This document shows positions 39,692 to 49,702 of a stretch of DNA of 64,000 bases, piece by piece. The DNA lies in the NCBI RefSeq assembly GCF_032341175.1, contig NZ_CP135435.1, forward strand, positions 2,046,001 to 2,110,000, in the 5' to 3' direction. Within the stretch, counting starts at the first letter, position 1; every line of letters begins with the position of its first letter. The notes beneath the pieces are model-generated. The model was not told where the DNA came from and searched no databases. It worked only from the letters and a program-made list of their open reading frames with translations. This DNA is from Bacillus sp. DTU_2020_1000418_1_SI_GHA_SEK_038 (GTDB lineage Bacteria > Bacillota > Bacilli > Bacillales > Cytobacillaceae). A program made the position numbers and the translations under genes.

Positions 39692-40969
39692 ATGGATTTT
39701 AAACAAAATCAGAAAATAAATCAAGTCACCGAAAAAACACTAGTTGTGGGAATCGACATTGCCAAGCGGACACACTTCGCTTGTTTTGTAGATGACCGTG
39801 GACGAGTGCTCCAAAAATCATTCTCTGTTTCTCAATCTGGAGATGGATTCGAGCTTTTCTATCAACGTATTCTCGCTGCAATGAGAGAAAACGGAAAAAC
39901 AGAAGTCATTATCGGGATTGAACCGACTGGCCATTATTGGCTCAATATCGCCTATTTCCTTGAGGAACGGGGCATCCCCCTAGTCATGGTTAATCCTATG
40001 CATGTTAGACGGTCGAAAGAGTTGGATGATAATTTGCCAACGAAGCATGACCGCAAAGATGCACTTGTGATTGCTCGTCTTTTAAAAGACGGACGGTTCA
40101 GCTATCCCCGTATCTTGAAAGGTATGGAAGCTGAACTTCGCGTCGGGTCAACGTTAAGAAGCAAATTGACAGAAGAACTAGGGTCTGTAAAAAACATGAT
40201 CATTCGCTGGTTAGATCGCTATTTTCCTGAATTCACTCAGGTTTTCCCATCATTCGGAAAAATGGCTATGGCCGTACTTGAATGTACTCCATTTCCAAGT
40301 GATCTTCACCAGAAACAGCCTGAAGAAATTTTAGCGCTTTATCGGAAGGTCGATGGGTTAAAATCCCCTCAAAGACCGAAAGCAACGAGAATCATTGAAG
40401 TCGCCGAGAGGTCTATTGGTGTAACTGAAGGACATAAGATGGCCCGTATTGAAATAGCCACACTTGTCCGCCGTTACCATCAGCTCGAAAAAGATATCGA
40501 AAGCATTTCTCAACACTTAGTTAATCTTGTAAAAACGACTGTAGAATATGAATGGTTATCAACGGTTCCAGGGCTTGGAGATACAACAATTGTCGATTTA
40601 TTAGCTGAAATCGGAAGCTTTTCTCACTACGAAGATCCACGCCAACTAATCAAACTCGCGGGATTAACGTTACGTGAAAACTCCTCTGGCTTGCACAAAG
40701 GACAAAAGCGCATCTCCAAACGAGGCAGAAGAAAACTACGTGCCCTCCTGTTCCGAGTGATGATGCCGATGATTCTCCACAACGAAGCCTTTAAAAAGTT
40801 ACACGAGTATTATACAAACCGTAAGGTTAATCCCTTACGCAAGAAGCAATCCATCGTAGTTCTATGCGGTAAGCTATTAAAAGTACTACATGGGATAAGC
40901 ACTAAGCACAAAGCGTTTGACGAACAGCGAATGATGAGGGATATTCCTAGTCTCGTAGAGGCTGCGTAA
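39692..40969 (+). CDS. IS110-family transposase, copy 2
   Basis: 425 residues, identical to the protein encoded at 19601-20878, with the same DEDD residues (Asp22, Glu77, Asp120/Asp123) and Ser-containing Tnp_20 domain. AGGAGG precedes the start. Both copies keep uninterrupted frames, so either could supply transposase for the other. Confidence 0.95.
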   Translation: MDFKQNQKINQVTEKTLVVGIDIAKRTHFACFVDDRGRVLQKSFSVSQSGDGFELFYQRILAAMRENGKTEVIIGIEPTGHYWLNIAYFLEERGIPLVMVNPMHVRRSKELDDNLPTKHDRKDALVIARLLKDGRFSYPRILKGMEAELRVGSTLRSKLTEELGSVKNMIIRWLDRYFPEFTQVFPSFGKMAMAVLECTPFPSDLHQKQPEEILALYRKVDGLKSPQRPKATRIIEVAERSIGVTEGHKMARIEIATLVRRYHQLEKDIESISQHLVNLVKTTVEYEWLSTVPGLGDTTIVDLLAEIGSFSHYEDPRQLIKLAGLTLRENSSGLHKGQKRISKRGRRKLRALLFRVMMPMILHNEAFKKLHEYYTNRKVNPLRKKQSIVVLCGKLLKVLHGISTKHKAFDEQRMMRDIPSLVEAA

Positions 40970-41346
40970 AGCTCTACGTCCCCTTATACCTAGACAAAAG
41001 GATGACACGGAGAAGCTGGCAATATTTTCACCATTCGACCGAGAGTCCCTAAAGGAGCTTCGCTAGCCTCTGCCTTATGACTAGACCGAACGAAGGAATG
41101 TAGGCACACTGATGCCCAGAGACATGGGAGGGTACGTCATCATAAGCTACGCAGAGATCCATTGTGCATCTCATAATTTCCTATCACTACTTTCTATTAT
41201 TATCCAGTAGTGACCGCGAAGCGTACCCATATGTTGGAATAGTTTCACATAATATAAAAATATTGTTAGGAATCGTGTCGAAAAATATTTTTTTGACACC
41301 TCAACAATGGGTTAAACCATTGATATATCAACATTTATAGAGGGAG
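40970..41346 (+). ncRNA. Candidate guide RNA region of IS110, copy 2
   Basis: Identical to 20879-21255. CCCTAAAGGAGCTTCG is at 41048-41063 and CATGGGAGGG at 41124-41133. If guides determine the target, both copies should share the same specificity, which fits the two AAAGGAG insertion sites. Confidence 0.55.
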
Positions 41347-41354
41347 GTCAAATA

Positions 41355-42227
41355 ATGGATTTGCTTAAAAGCATAAATGATGCAATGAGGCATATCGAGG
41401 ATAACCTAACGAACGATATAGACTTCAAAGTGGTGGCAAGGATCGCTCATTGTTCCGAATATCATTTTAAAAGAATGTTTTCTTTTCTTGCAGGTATTTC
41501 ATTATCAGAATATATCCGCCGTCGCCGACTGAGCTTGGCAGCATTTGAGCTTACAAATAGTGATATAAAAATAATTGATATTGCAGTTAAATATGGATAC
41601 AATTCACCTGACTCTTTTACAAGAGCTTTTCAAAATTTACATGGTGTAACACCATCAGAAGCAAGAAACAATGGACAGCAATTAAAAGCCTTTCCGCTAA
41701 TGACCTTCCAATTATCAATTAGAGGAGGAAATGAAATGAAATACCGAATCGAACAAAAAGAGGCATTTAATTTAGTTGGTATTATGAAAAGAGTTCCAAT
41801 TATTTTTGAAGGTGAAAACCCAGAAATTACTGCAATGTGGAAATCTTTGACTATGGAAAAAATAGATCAATTACAAAAGCTTTCTAATGTAGAACCTAAA
41901 GGGATGATTCAAGCATCTACAAACTTTTCTGAAGGCCGCATGGAAGAAAAAGGAGAGCTTGATCAATATATAGGAGTCGCAACTACACATGAATGCCCTG
42001 AAAACTTTTCAAAACTTGAAGTTCCAGCAATAACATGGGCGATATTTGAATCTACGGGACCTTTTCCTAATTCGCTCCAGGAAACTTGGGGAAGGATTTA
42101 TTCTGAGTGGTTTCCATCTTCAAATTATCAAGTAATAAAAGGACCCGAAATTTTGTCGATTAAAACAAAAGATTTAACCTCACCATCTGTGAAAAGCGAA
42201 ATTTGGATACCAGTTTTCAAAAAATAA
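41355..42227 (+). CDS. AraC-family regulator with GyrI-like effector domain
   Basis: 290 residues. The N-terminal double HTH (about 8-108: [20 protein letters not shown] and [32 protein letters not shown]) is the AraC DNA-binding domain placed first. Residues 130-290 form a GyrI-like/effector-binding domain ([49 protein letters not shown]), the layout of Rob/SoxS-like multidrug-sensing regulators. GGGAGG, which sits at the IS110 right junction, is 7 bases before the ATG. The IS has replaced or displaced its promoter region. Confidence 0.92.
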   Translation: MDLLKSINDAMRHIEDNLTNDIDFKVVARIAHCSEYHFKRMFSFLAGISLSEYIRRRRLSLAAFELTNSDIKIIDIAVKYGYNSPDSFTRAFQNLHGVTPSEARNNGQQLKAFPLMTFQLSIRGGNEMKYRIEQKEAFNLVGIMKRVPIIFEGENPEITAMWKSLTMEKIDQLQKLSNVEPKGMIQASTNFSEGRMEEKGELDQYIGVATTHECPENFSKLEVPAITWAIFESTGPFPNSLQETWGRIYSEWFPSSNYQVIKGPEILSIKTKDLTSPSVKSEIWIPVFKK

Positions 42228-42245
42228 TTTGTATTTTTGATCAAT

Positions 42246-42277
42246 GAGCTGTTACATCATTAGGCAGCTCTTTTTTT
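42246..42277 (+). terminator. Rho-independent terminator of the araC-type gene
   Basis: GAGCTG-(13 bases)-CAGCTC followed by seven Ts. Confidence 0.8.
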
Positions 42278-42396
42278 AATTTTTACAGATGGGTAACTGC
42301 GTGCATTGCTGATATTGTCTTAGACTAATTGTATTAAAATTGCAATATAGTTAAGGTAGAGTCGAATCGAATAATGACCTAGAAGAAGGAGTCTAA

Positions 42397-42573
42397 ATGA
42401 AAGTAATAATAAGAATTTTGTTAAGTACCTTTGGTTTGCTGCTAACCATGGCAATTGTTGATTATTTTTCTGATGGGCTAATGAAATATATACTTTTCGG
42501 TTTAGCAGTTAATGTATTTTTGTTATACAACGAAAAGAAAAATAAACAATTAAAGAAACAAAAGTTTAATTAA
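42397..42573 (+). CDS. Small two-helix membrane protein
   Basis: 58 residues: MKVIIRILLSTFGLLLTMAI, VDYFSDGLMKYILFGLAVNV, FLLYNEKKNKQLKKQKFN. It has two predicted transmembrane segments and a basic C-terminal tail. AAGGAG is 7 bases before the ATG. No family recognised; small proteins of this type are common and often overlooked. Confidence 0.65.
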   Translation: MKVIIRILLSTFGLLLTMAIVDYFSDGLMKYILFGLAVNVFLLYNEKKNKQLKKQKFN

Positions 42574-42664
42574 CATATTGGGAATATGCTTTGGGGAAGC
42601 AGGATTAATACATATGCTACTAATTTATTTTAAATTGCCCCCACAAATTATTTCGAAAGGATGA

Positions 42665-43366
42665 ATGATAGTGAGACAAATAATTGCATTAGGCGGCGGA
42701 GGATTTTCAATTGAACCTGAGAATCCTTTGTTAGATAAATACATACTCAATCAGTCTGGTAAAATAAATCCAAAAATATGCTTTATTCCTACTGCAAGTG
42801 GAGACTCAGATACTTACATTTATAGATATTATCACTTCTTCGAAAAACATCATTGTCAACCCTCGCACTTATCATTATTTAAACCACCCACTAGAGATCT
42901 AGAGAGCTTTTTATTAGAAAAAGAAATCATTTATGTTGGTGGTGGAAATACCAAGAACTTATTAGTTTTATGGAAGGAATGGGGACTAGATAGTGTTTTG
43001 AAAAAGGCTTGGGAACAAGGAATTTTATTAGCTGGAATAAGTGCCGGTGCCATTTGCTGGTTTGAAGAGGGAGTTACGGATTCTTATGGTGGGGGGCTAG
43101 AACCATTAAAATGTTTGGGGTTTTTAAAGGGGAGTAATTGCCCTCATTACGATGGAGAAACAGACAGAAGGCCTTCCTACCATAAATTAATCGCTTCAAA
43201 TAAAATTAAGCCTGGAATTGCAACGGATGACGGCGTTGCTATTCACATTGAACAAGATATTAATAGAATTGTAAGTTCCAGACCAAATGCTAAGGCATAT
43301 AGAGTTTTATATGATCAGCAGGTTAGGGAGATTGAACTTGAAACAGAATTTTTGGGGTCTTATTGA
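42665..43366 (+). CDS. Peptidase E-like (S51 family) protein
   Basis: 233 residues. Landmarks of the S51/DJ-1-like fold: IIALGGGGFS at the N-terminus, ICFIPTASGD, IIYVGGGNTKNLL, and the nucleophile-elbow GISAGAICWFE (Ser near residue 126). The later PHYDGE and IATDDGVAIHIEQD segments also match the YgaJ/PepE group (cytoplasmic Asp-X dipeptidase relatives). The start is either ATG 42665 or GTG 42671; AAAGG upstream fits the latter slightly better. Single gene. Confidence 0.88.
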   Translation: MIVRQIIALGGGGFSIEPENPLLDKYILNQSGKINPKICFIPTASGDSDTYIYRYYHFFEKHHCQPSHLSLFKPPTRDLESFLLEKEIIYVGGGNTKNLLVLWKEWGLDSVLKKAWEQGILLAGISAGAICWFEEGVTDSYGGGLEPLKCLGFLKGSNCPHYDGETDRRPSYHKLIASNKIKPGIATDDGVAIHIEQDINRIVSSRPNAKAYRVLYDQQVREIELETEFLGSY

Positions 43367-43689
43367 ACTTCCGATAAGAGAGATTATTAAATATACAAAG
43401 GAGTAACATATTTATATGGCTATCAATATTAAAAAGTGTACCCTTCAGCAACTAATTTCTTGAAGTATTCGTAAATCATCAATGATCAGAACACTCATAT
43501 AATTTTTTTTGAAAGATGGATTATTATGTATATTCCTAAATAGTTTAAGGTTTATGTTAGGACCAGTTTCTTGAAATCCTGCAGGTAAATTTGTTGATGT
43601 TGTAGAAATTAAAGTCATATACGATATGTTCTTTAACTAACAGCATTGTTTATTTGCAGCTAAGCGAAATATATAAGGAGGGAGTTAAT
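43367..43689. other. Intergenic, nothing recognised
   Basis: About 320 AT-rich bases between two plus-strand peptidase genes. No terminator or coding remnant could be identified with confidence. Confidence 0.4.
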
Positions 43690-44721
43690 GTGTTAATAAA
43701 GCCAAAGAAATTGCAACAGGGGGATTGTGTTGCAACAGTAAGTCCTTCTTGGGGCGGGGCAGGTGATCCAGAACTTAGATGGCGATATGAGCAAGGTGTA
43801 AAGAGACTAGAAGATGTTTTTGGGCTAAAAGTTATCCCAATGCCAAATAGTTTGAAAGGTGCAGACTATCTTTATAAAAATCCACAAGCTCGTGCTGAAG
43901 ATTTAATGACGGCATTTAAGGATGAAAGTATTAAAGGAATCTTTGCAAATATAGGTGGAGAAGATAGTATTCGCCTACTTCCTTATATTGATTTTGATGT
44001 AATACGTGAAAATCCAAAAATTTTTATTGGTTACTCTGATGTGACTGTTTCCCATTTATTTTGTCATAAAGCAGGAATTTCTTCTTTTTACGGTCCAGCA
44101 ATTTTAACCGATTTTGCTGAAAACGTTGAAATGGATCCATATACAATTGAAATGGTCAATCGAACGCTCTTTTCAAATGAGATTATTGGTGAAATCCAGC
44201 CGGCCAAAGAATGGACGAGCGAGCGTTTGGAATGGATTGAAGAGAATAAGAACCGAAGAAGGACGATGCGGAAAAACTTAGGATACGAGGTACTTCAAGG
44301 ATCAGGTGTAGCACAAGGACATTTGATTGGTGGTTGTATTGAAGTTCTTGAGTTTACGAAAGGAACAGAACTTTGGCCAGATAAGAAATATTGGAATGAT
44401 AGTATTCTTTTCTTTGAAACTTCTGAAGAAAAGCCAGAACCAGATTTTATTAAGTATTGGCTGCGAAATTATGCTATTCAAGGCATTCTACATAAAACTA
44501 ATGGAATCATTTTTGGTAAACCGCAAGATGAAAAGTATTACGATGAGTATAAAGAAGTAGTTCTAAAAGTCATGAAGGAATTTAATTTGGAGGATTTGCC
44601 GATTCTTTTTAATTTAAATTTTGGTCATACCGAACCTAAATTTATTTTGCCATATGGTGTAATGGCAGAAATTAATTGTGATAAGCAGTCTTTCGCGATT
44701 TTAGAAAGTGGAGTGGAATAA
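43690..44721 (+). CDS. S66-family peptidase (LD-carboxypeptidase / MccF-like)
   Basis: 343 residues from GTG 43690, chosen because AAGGAGGG lies 7-8 bases upstream. The S66 elements are clear: VATVSPSWGG near the start, GIFANIGGEDSIRLLPYIDF, the nucleophile region FIGYSDVTVSHLF, FFETSEE with the catalytic Glu and NLNFGHTEPKFILPYG with the catalytic His. The length and insert ERLEWIEENKNRRR resemble the microcin C7 self-immunity protein MccF more than the cell-wall LdcA. It probably cleaves amide bonds of toxic aminoacyl nucleotides or peptides; this is inference. Confidence 0.9.
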   Translation: MLIKPKKLQQGDCVATVSPSWGGAGDPELRWRYEQGVKRLEDVFGLKVIPMPNSLKGADYLYKNPQARAEDLMTAFKDESIKGIFANIGGEDSIRLLPYIDFDVIRENPKIFIGYSDVTVSHLFCHKAGISSFYGPAILTDFAENVEMDPYTIEMVNRTLFSNEIIGEIQPAKEWTSERLEWIEENKNRRRTMRKNLGYEVLQGSGVAQGHLIGGCIEVLEFTKGTELWPDKKYWNDSILFFETSEEKPEPDFIKYWLRNYAIQGILHKTNGIIFGKPQDEKYYDEYKEVVLKVMKEFNLEDLPILFNLNFGHTEPKFILPYGVMAEINCDKQSFAILESGVE

Positions 44722-44850
44722 ATAAAAAGTAAAGGGATAAATCGGTGTTTTTTGTTTAAATGTACTTATTGAATGACTGACAATAGTGTTTGTCAAATAG
44801 TTATTTCATATTTTTATAGTTCACCGATTTTATATGCTAACAGTAATAAA

Positions 44851-44880
44851 AGACCAAACCATGTCCGGTTTGGTCTGCTA
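44851..44880 (-). terminator. Terminator of degV
   Basis: AGACCAAACC-ATGTCC-GGTTTGGTCT, a perfect stem. On the minus strand it is followed by TTTTATT, so it ends the degV transcript. Confidence 0.85.
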
Positions 44881-44946
44881 GTTTGTATTCTATTTACAAG
44901 TTTCTCCACAAAACCGAACTATATAGAACAGTCCGGCACCTTTATC

Positions 44947-45801
44947 TTAATATTCTTTATGCCAAATGGTTGCAAGTGTTCCTTCTCCAGCATGTGCTGC
45001 AATGGTGGAGCTTATTTCGCCGATGAAAATATCGAGTTTAGGGAAGAGTGTTTTTATTTCTGAAGCAAGTTCATTTGCTTTATCCAATACATTCCCATGG
45101 AGAATTTGCACTTGTAATATAGAATGCTTTTTGTAGGATTCTCCAAGCAGCTCTAGCATACGTTTAATTGCCTTTTTCTCAGATCGAACCTTGTCAAAAA
45201 GTTCAAATTCCCCATTTGGGTTTATTCGTATTATCGGTTTTATTTTAAGAAGGCTGCCGAGTAAATAGGCAGTGCCTGACATCCTGCCACCTTTATAAAA
45301 TTGTTCAAGACTGCCTAACAAAATATAATTTTCGGACTTTTCTGCTTCTAGCTGAAGTATTTCTGCAATATTTTTAGCAGGCATGCCATCTTTTAATAGA
45401 TTCATACCCTTATATATTAAAGTTGTAATAGCATAGGACATCGATTTAGAATCGACTGTATCAACCGGAAATCCAGCAAGGGCAGCTCCTGAAAGACAGC
45501 TATTAATGGTCCCGCTTAATTTTCCAGAAATATGAACGGCTATAGCTGAGTCGTATTTACCCTTTAAATTTTCTAATAGCTCTGCAAATCTACCTGCTGA
45601 AGGCTGTGAGGTTTTTGGTATTTCTCTTGATGAACGGATGCGGGAATATAATTGATTTGTATTTAAATCAATCCCATCCTCAAAGGTTTCATCACCAAAT
45701 GTGATGGAGAGCGGGATGACATATACATCAGGATGATTCCGCAGCTCATCTGTAATATATGCAGTGCTGTCAGTAATCCAAGCAATCTTTTTGGTTGTCA
45801 T
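44947..45801 (-). CDS. DegV-family fatty-acid-binding protein
   Basis: 284 residues: IAWITDSTAYITDEL at the start, the conserved KTSQPSAGRF (residues about 63-72), ISGKLSGTINS with the lipid-carboxylate Ser, TVDSKSMSYAITTLI and the EQFYKGGRMSG motif. These define the DegV fold, whose members (FakB) present fatty acids to the FakA kinase for phosphorylation. No fakA is adjacent, which is usual for extra copies. Single gene with its own terminator. Confidence 0.92.
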   Translation of the reverse strand: MTTKKIAWITDSTAYITDELRNHPDVYVIPLSITFGDETFEDGIDLNTNQLYSRIRSSREIPKTSQPSAGRFAELLENLKGKYDSAIAVHISGKLSGTINSCLSGAALAGFPVDTVDSKSMSYAITTLIYKGMNLLKDGMPAKNIAEILQLEAEKSENYILLGSLEQFYKGGRMSGTAYLLGSLLKIKPIIRINPNGEFELFDKVRSEKKAIKRMLELLGESYKKHSILQVQILHGNVLDKANELASEIKTLFPKLDIFIGEISSTIAAHAGEGTLATIWHKEY

Positions 45802-46006
45802 AAATTCATTTTTCCTTTATAAAAAATTAACCCGCTAAAAAGGCAATGCCAATATATTGACAAATATAGGATCTGTATTATAAGAAGAATATTGTTAAAA
45901 ATATTCATTACTTTAGTTCGTATTTGCCGGGTCTGTCTTATTATACACTAATTGTAAGCGTTTAAAAGTCCCGATGTTAAAGTTCATTGATTGCTCACAT
46001 ATAAGC

Positions 46007-46035
46007 AAATAACCCCTGAAAAATCAGGGGTTATT
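46007..46035 (-). terminator. Terminator of the ABC-F gene
   Basis: AAATAACCCCTGA-AAAA-TCAGGGGTTATTT, perfect and symmetrical, 12 bases from the stop codon at 46047. Confidence 0.9.
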
Positions 46036-46046
46036 TATCGAATTTA

Positions 46047-47603
46047 TTAAGATTGGAGCTGTTGGGACCATTTCTCTACATCCCAAACCTTCGTTACCCA
46101 GTCTTCATAGAAATCTGGTTCGTGGCAAACTAGCACAATTGTACCTTTATACGCTTTTAATGCACGTTTTAATTCTTCCTTTGCCACCACATCAAGATGG
46201 TTTGTAGGCTCATCGAATAGAAGCCAGTTACTTTCATTCATAAGGAGCTTGCATAAGCGAACTTTTGCTTGCTCGCCACCGCTTAATTGATTTAAAGGAC
46301 GAGAAATATGCTCATTCTTCAAGCCGCATCGAGCGAGAGCAGCACGTACTTGATGCTGATCCATGGAAGGAAATTCACTCCAAACATCATCAATCGGAGT
46401 TATGTTGTCAGCTTTTACTTCTTGTTCAAAATAAGAAGGGAAGAGGAAGTCTCCACGCTCCACTTTACCACTAATTGGGTTTATCTTTCCAAGCATTGTC
46501 TTTAAGAGGGTAGACTTACCGACACCGTTACAGCCAACAATCGCTATCTTTTCACCGCGTTCAATCGTGATTGACATTTTCGGCAATAATGCATGTGTGT
46601 AACCAATTTCGAAATCCTGCCCGTCAAAAACATAACGGCTGCTTCCACGGGATTCTTTAAATTCAAAGGTTGGTTTCAATGCTGTTTCAGGACGATCAAT
46701 TCTTTCCATGCGATCAAGCTGCTTTTGTCGGCTCTTTGCTCGACCTGTCGTTGAATATCTCGCTTTATTTTTCGCAATGAAATCTTCTTGTTTCTTAATA
46801 AATTCTTTCTGTTTCTCATACGCATTAATATGCTGGTTTTTATTAATTTCCGCTAATTCAAGGAATTTATCATAGCTTGCTGTATAGCGAGTCAGTTTCG
46901 AAAATTCAAGATGGAAAATAGTATTTGAGACTTGGTTCATAAATTCCGTATCATGGGAAATTAACATGAAAGCATATGGATACTCTTTCAAGTAATTCGT
47001 CAGCCAGCGAATATGTTCAACGTCCAAATAGTTGGTCGGCTCATCAAGCAATAGGACTTGTGGCTGTTCTAAAAGGAGCTTAGCCAATAACACTTTCGTA
47101 CGCTGCCCGCCACTGAGAGCGGAAACATCCCGATCCAGTCCGATGGCATCTAGTCCAAGCCCGCGTGCTGCTTCTTCAATTTTAATATCAAGGGAATAAA
47201 ATCCGCCTGCATCCAGGCGATCCTGGATTTCTCCCATTTCCTCTAATAACACTTCCAGTTCTTCAGGTGTTGCCTCAGCCATTTTTGAAGTCACTTCATT
47301 AAGTGCCTTTTCTTGTTCAAAAAGCGGAAGAAAAGCATCTTTTAGGACATCCCGCATTGTTCTTCCCGGTGTCAAAACCGTATGCTGATCAAGGTACCCA
47401 TAATGAACATTAGGTGTCCATTCCACACGACCTGCATCATGAATCAATTGCTTAGTAATAATATTCATCAAGGTCGATTTCCCAACCCCATTCGCACCAA
47501 CTAAACCTACATGATCCTCGGCAAGTAAACGAAAGGAGACATCTTTAAATAATGTTCGGTCACCAAAAGTATGACTTAATTTTTCAACATTTAATAAACT
47601 CAT
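46047..47603 (-). CDS. ABC-F family ATPase (YkpA/YbiT-like)
   Basis: 518 residues with two ABC cassettes and no membrane helices. First: Walker A GANGVGKST, signature LSGGQRTK, Walker B LLLDEPTNYLD. Linker (about 245-315) charged and helical with KNKARYSTTGRAKSRQKQLD. Second: GCNGVGKST, LSGGEQAK, LLFDEPTNHLD. The order and linker fit housekeeping ABC-F proteins that act on the ribosomal E site. The length is close to YkpA of B. subtilis. It could protect stalled ribosomes; there is no evidence for an antibiotic-resistance subtype. Confidence 0.93.
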   Translation of the reverse strand: MSLLNVEKLSHTFGDRTLFKDVSFRLLAEDHVGLVGANGVGKSTLMNIITKQLIHDAGRVEWTPNVHYGYLDQHTVLTPGRTMRDVLKDAFLPLFEQEKALNEVTSKMAEATPEELEVLLEEMGEIQDRLDAGGFYSLDIKIEEAARGLGLDAIGLDRDVSALSGGQRTKVLLAKLLLEQPQVLLLDEPTNYLDVEHIRWLTNYLKEYPYAFMLISHDTEFMNQVSNTIFHLEFSKLTRYTASYDKFLELAEINKNQHINAYEKQKEFIKKQEDFIAKNKARYSTTGRAKSRQKQLDRMERIDRPETALKPTFEFKESRGSSRYVFDGQDFEIGYTHALLPKMSITIERGEKIAIVGCNGVGKSTLLKTMLGKINPISGKVERGDFLFPSYFEQEVKADNITPIDDVWSEFPSMDQHQVRAALARCGLKNEHISRPLNQLSGGEQAKVRLCKLLMNESNWLLFDEPTNHLDVVAKEELKRALKAYKGTIVLVCHEPDFYEDWVTKVWDVEKWSQQLQS

Positions 47604-47849
47604 TATTAATCACCACTTCATCGAAAGTAATCCATTTTTACATAATACAAGATTTTTTCTTATAAAACTAGCATTTTTGCTGCTAGAAAGGTGGAAAATG
47701 ATTGGCTATAAAGGAAAAAAGAAGCTTGCTTAGTAAAATAACTAAGAACTTTAAATAAACCACTTATTCAAAAAAGAGCAGGACTTTTTTAATATGAATA
47801 ATTACAAAATAACAAACCACATTATAAGTATAGGAATGAAAGGGGATGA

Positions 47850-48008
47850 ATGATCATAAAAAAGGAGAATAATGAACCAGTTCCGAATGTCTCAGGAAGC
47901 TTTCAGGTTGTCACTGAAGAGCAGAAGACTTCATTAAAAGAAGCAAAAGAAAATGGTAATTTAGACGAGGAAAGTTTGTATTATGCGAGAGTTTTTATGG
48001 AGGATTAA
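47850..48008 (+). CDS. Small acidic protein, unknown
   Basis: 52 residues: MIIKKENNEPVPNVSGSFQV, VTEEQKTSLKEAKENGNLDE, ESLYYARVFMED. AAGGGG lies about 6 bases before the ATG and a strong terminator follows 17 bases after the stop. No known domain. Its compact arrangement supports it as a real gene. Confidence 0.6.
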   Translation: MIIKKENNEPVPNVSGSFQVVTEEQKTSLKEAKENGNLDEESLYYARVFMED

Positions 48009-48024
48009 TCATAAGAGGCATGCC

Positions 48025-48063
48025 AAAAGCACACCAAATCAAGATAATATTCGGTGTGCTTTT
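48025..48063. terminator. Bidirectional terminator
   Basis: AAAAGCACACC-(17 bases)-GGTGTGCTTTT between the convergent small gene and katA. Confidence 0.88.
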
Positions 48064-48102
48064 CTATTATTATTTATATTTACAAAATCCTTTTGTCTAA
48101 AT

Positions 48103-49590
48103 TTATCTTTCTTCCTTTGCTTCAACTTCGATTTCACTCATCGGGATGCCAATAGCTTTTGCGACACCTTCACCATAAGCAGGGTCCGCTTGATAGCAAT
48201 GTTTGATATGGCGAATTTGAATATGTCTTTCAACACCATTCATATTACGAGCCGTATTTTCAAACAATACTTGTTGTTGTTCTTTGCTCATTATGTTGAA
48301 GAGACGGCCAGGCTGTTCAAAGTAGTTGTCATCATCTTCTCTAAAGTCCCACTGACCGGCATCCCCTTGGAGAGCAAGATACGGTTCTTTATACTTAGGT
48401 TGTTCTTTCCATTCCCCATAACTATTTGGTTCATAGTGAATGGTGCTTCCTTTGTTACCGTCCACTCTCATTGCTCCATCACGGTGGAAGCTGTGGAAAG
48501 GACATTTTGGCTGGTTAACTGGAATTTGATGGTGATTCACACCTAAACGGTACCGCTGCGCATCCCCGTAAGAGAATAATCTGCCTTGTAGCATTCTATC
48601 TGGTGAGAAGCTAATACCCGGTACGACATTAGCCGGTGTAAAGGCAGCTTGTTCTACTTCAGCGAAATAGTTTTCCGGATTGCGATTGAGAACCCATTCA
48701 CCAACCTCAATGAGAGGGTAGTCCTTCTTGTACCATACTTTCGTTAAATCAAATGGGTTATCAGGATGATTTCTTGCTTGTTCCTCTGTCATCACCTGGA
48801 TATACATTTTCCATTTCGGGAAGTTGCCATTTTCGATATTTTCATAGAGATCTCTCTGATGGCTTTCACGATCTTTTCCAACAAGCACTTCTGCTTCTTC
48901 GTCAGTTAAATTTTCAATGCCTTGTTGAGAACGCATGTGGAATTTCACCCATACTCGTTCATTTTCATCATTGATCATACTGAATGTATGGCTTCCGAAT
49001 CCATGCATCGTACGATACGACTTTGGAATGCCGCGGTCACTCATGACGATGGTAACTTGGTGTAAAGCTTCGGGAAGTGAAGTCCAGAAGTCCCAGTTGT
49101 TGTTAGCGCTTCGCATATTCGTGCGAGGGTCACGCTTAACGGCATGGTTCAAATCAGGGAATTGCATCGGGTCTCTGAAGAAGAACACAGGTGTATTATT
49201 TCCAACAAGATCCCAGTTTCCTTCTTCCGTATAAAATCTCATAGAGAATCCACGAATATCCCGTTCAGCATCTGCCGCACCACGCTCACCAGCAACGGTA
49301 GAAAAACGTACAAACATATCTGTTTGTTTACCAATCTCAGAAAAAATTTTTGCCTTTGTATATTTTGTAATATCATGCGTGACTGTAAACGTACCAAAGG
49401 CACCGGATCCCTTCGCATGCATTCGTCTCTCAGGAATTACTTCTCTGTCAAAATGAGCTAGCTTTTCTAATAACCATACATCCTGCAATAGAATCGGGCC
49501 TCTTGGACCTGCCGTCATTGAGTTCTGATTATCAACAACAGGGGCGCCTGCTGCAGTAGTCAATTTCTTTTGATTATCATTCTTAGTCAT
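48103..49590 (-). CDS. katA: Vegetative catalase KatA
   Basis: 495 residues of a small-subunit clade-3 heme catalase, which splits hydrogen peroxide into water and oxygen in the cytoplasm. Catalytic His58 ([15 protein letters not shown]) and the distal Asn region ([16 protein letters not shown]) are intact. The proximal heme Tyr is in [14 protein letters not shown]. The NADPH-binding His/Arg region follows. AGGAGGT is 9 bases before the ATG. A PerR box and promoter lie upstream (listed), so peroxide-inducible control is expected. Single gene. Confidence 0.97.
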   Translation of the reverse strand: MTKNDNQKKLTTAAGAPVVDNQNSMTAGPRGPILLQDVWLLEKLAHFDREVIPERRMHAKGSGAFGTFTVTHDITKYTKAKIFSEIGKQTDMFVRFSTVAGERGAADAERDIRGFSMRFYTEEGNWDLVGNNTPVFFFRDPMQFPDLNHAVKRDPRTNMRSANNNWDFWTSLPEALHQVTIVMSDRGIPKSYRTMHGFGSHTFSMINDENERVWVKFHMRSQQGIENLTDEEAEVLVGKDRESHQRDLYENIENGNFPKWKMYIQVMTEEQARNHPDNPFDLTKVWYKKDYPLIEVGEWVLNRNPENYFAEVEQAAFTPANVVPGISFSPDRMLQGRLFSYGDAQRYRLGVNHHQIPVNQPKCPFHSFHRDGAMRVDGNKGSTIHYEPNSYGEWKEQPKYKEPYLALQGDAGQWDFREDDDNYFEQPGRLFNIMSKEQQQVLFENTARNMNGVERHIQIRHIKHCYQADPAYGEGVAKAIGIPMSEIEVEAKEER

Positions 49591-49652
49591 GAAAAATTAC
49601 CTCCTAGCATTTTTTTGATTATAAATATTTAAATAAGTTACTCACATATTTA

Positions 49653-49680
49653 ATGATAACACTTCTCAAAGAAAAATCAA
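49653..49680 (-). promoter_or_regulatory. katA promoter
   Basis: On the minus strand: -35 TTGATT (49680-49675), 16-base spacer, -10 TATCAT (49658-49653). Confidence 0.7.
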
Positions 49681-49687
49681 TCTTAGT

Positions 49688-49702
49688 TTATAATTAATAT
49701 AA
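49688..49702 (-). promoter_or_regulatory. PerR box upstream of katA
   Basis: TTATAATTAATATAA matches the PerR consensus TTATAATNATTATAA at 13 of 14 defined positions. It lies just upstream of the -35, about 100 bases before the start codon. Confidence 0.8.

Larger units (their letters stand above)
39565..41346 (+). mobile_element. IS110-family element, copy 2
   Basis: Identical over its whole 1782 bases to 19474-21255, which shows very recent transposition or ongoing gene conversion. Left junction: CTATTGATG then AAAGGAG. Right junction: TATAGAGGGAG then GTCAAATA and the ATG of an araC-type gene. Removing the element at GGAG would restore GATGAAAGGAGGTCAAATA, an ideal Shine-Dalgarno site. 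Same orientation relative to the downstream gene as copy 1. Confidence 0.92.

Noticed and set aside
48753..49461. Long antisense frames over katA (73-105 codons)
   Set aside because: They overlap a highly conserved gene and have no supporting signals.
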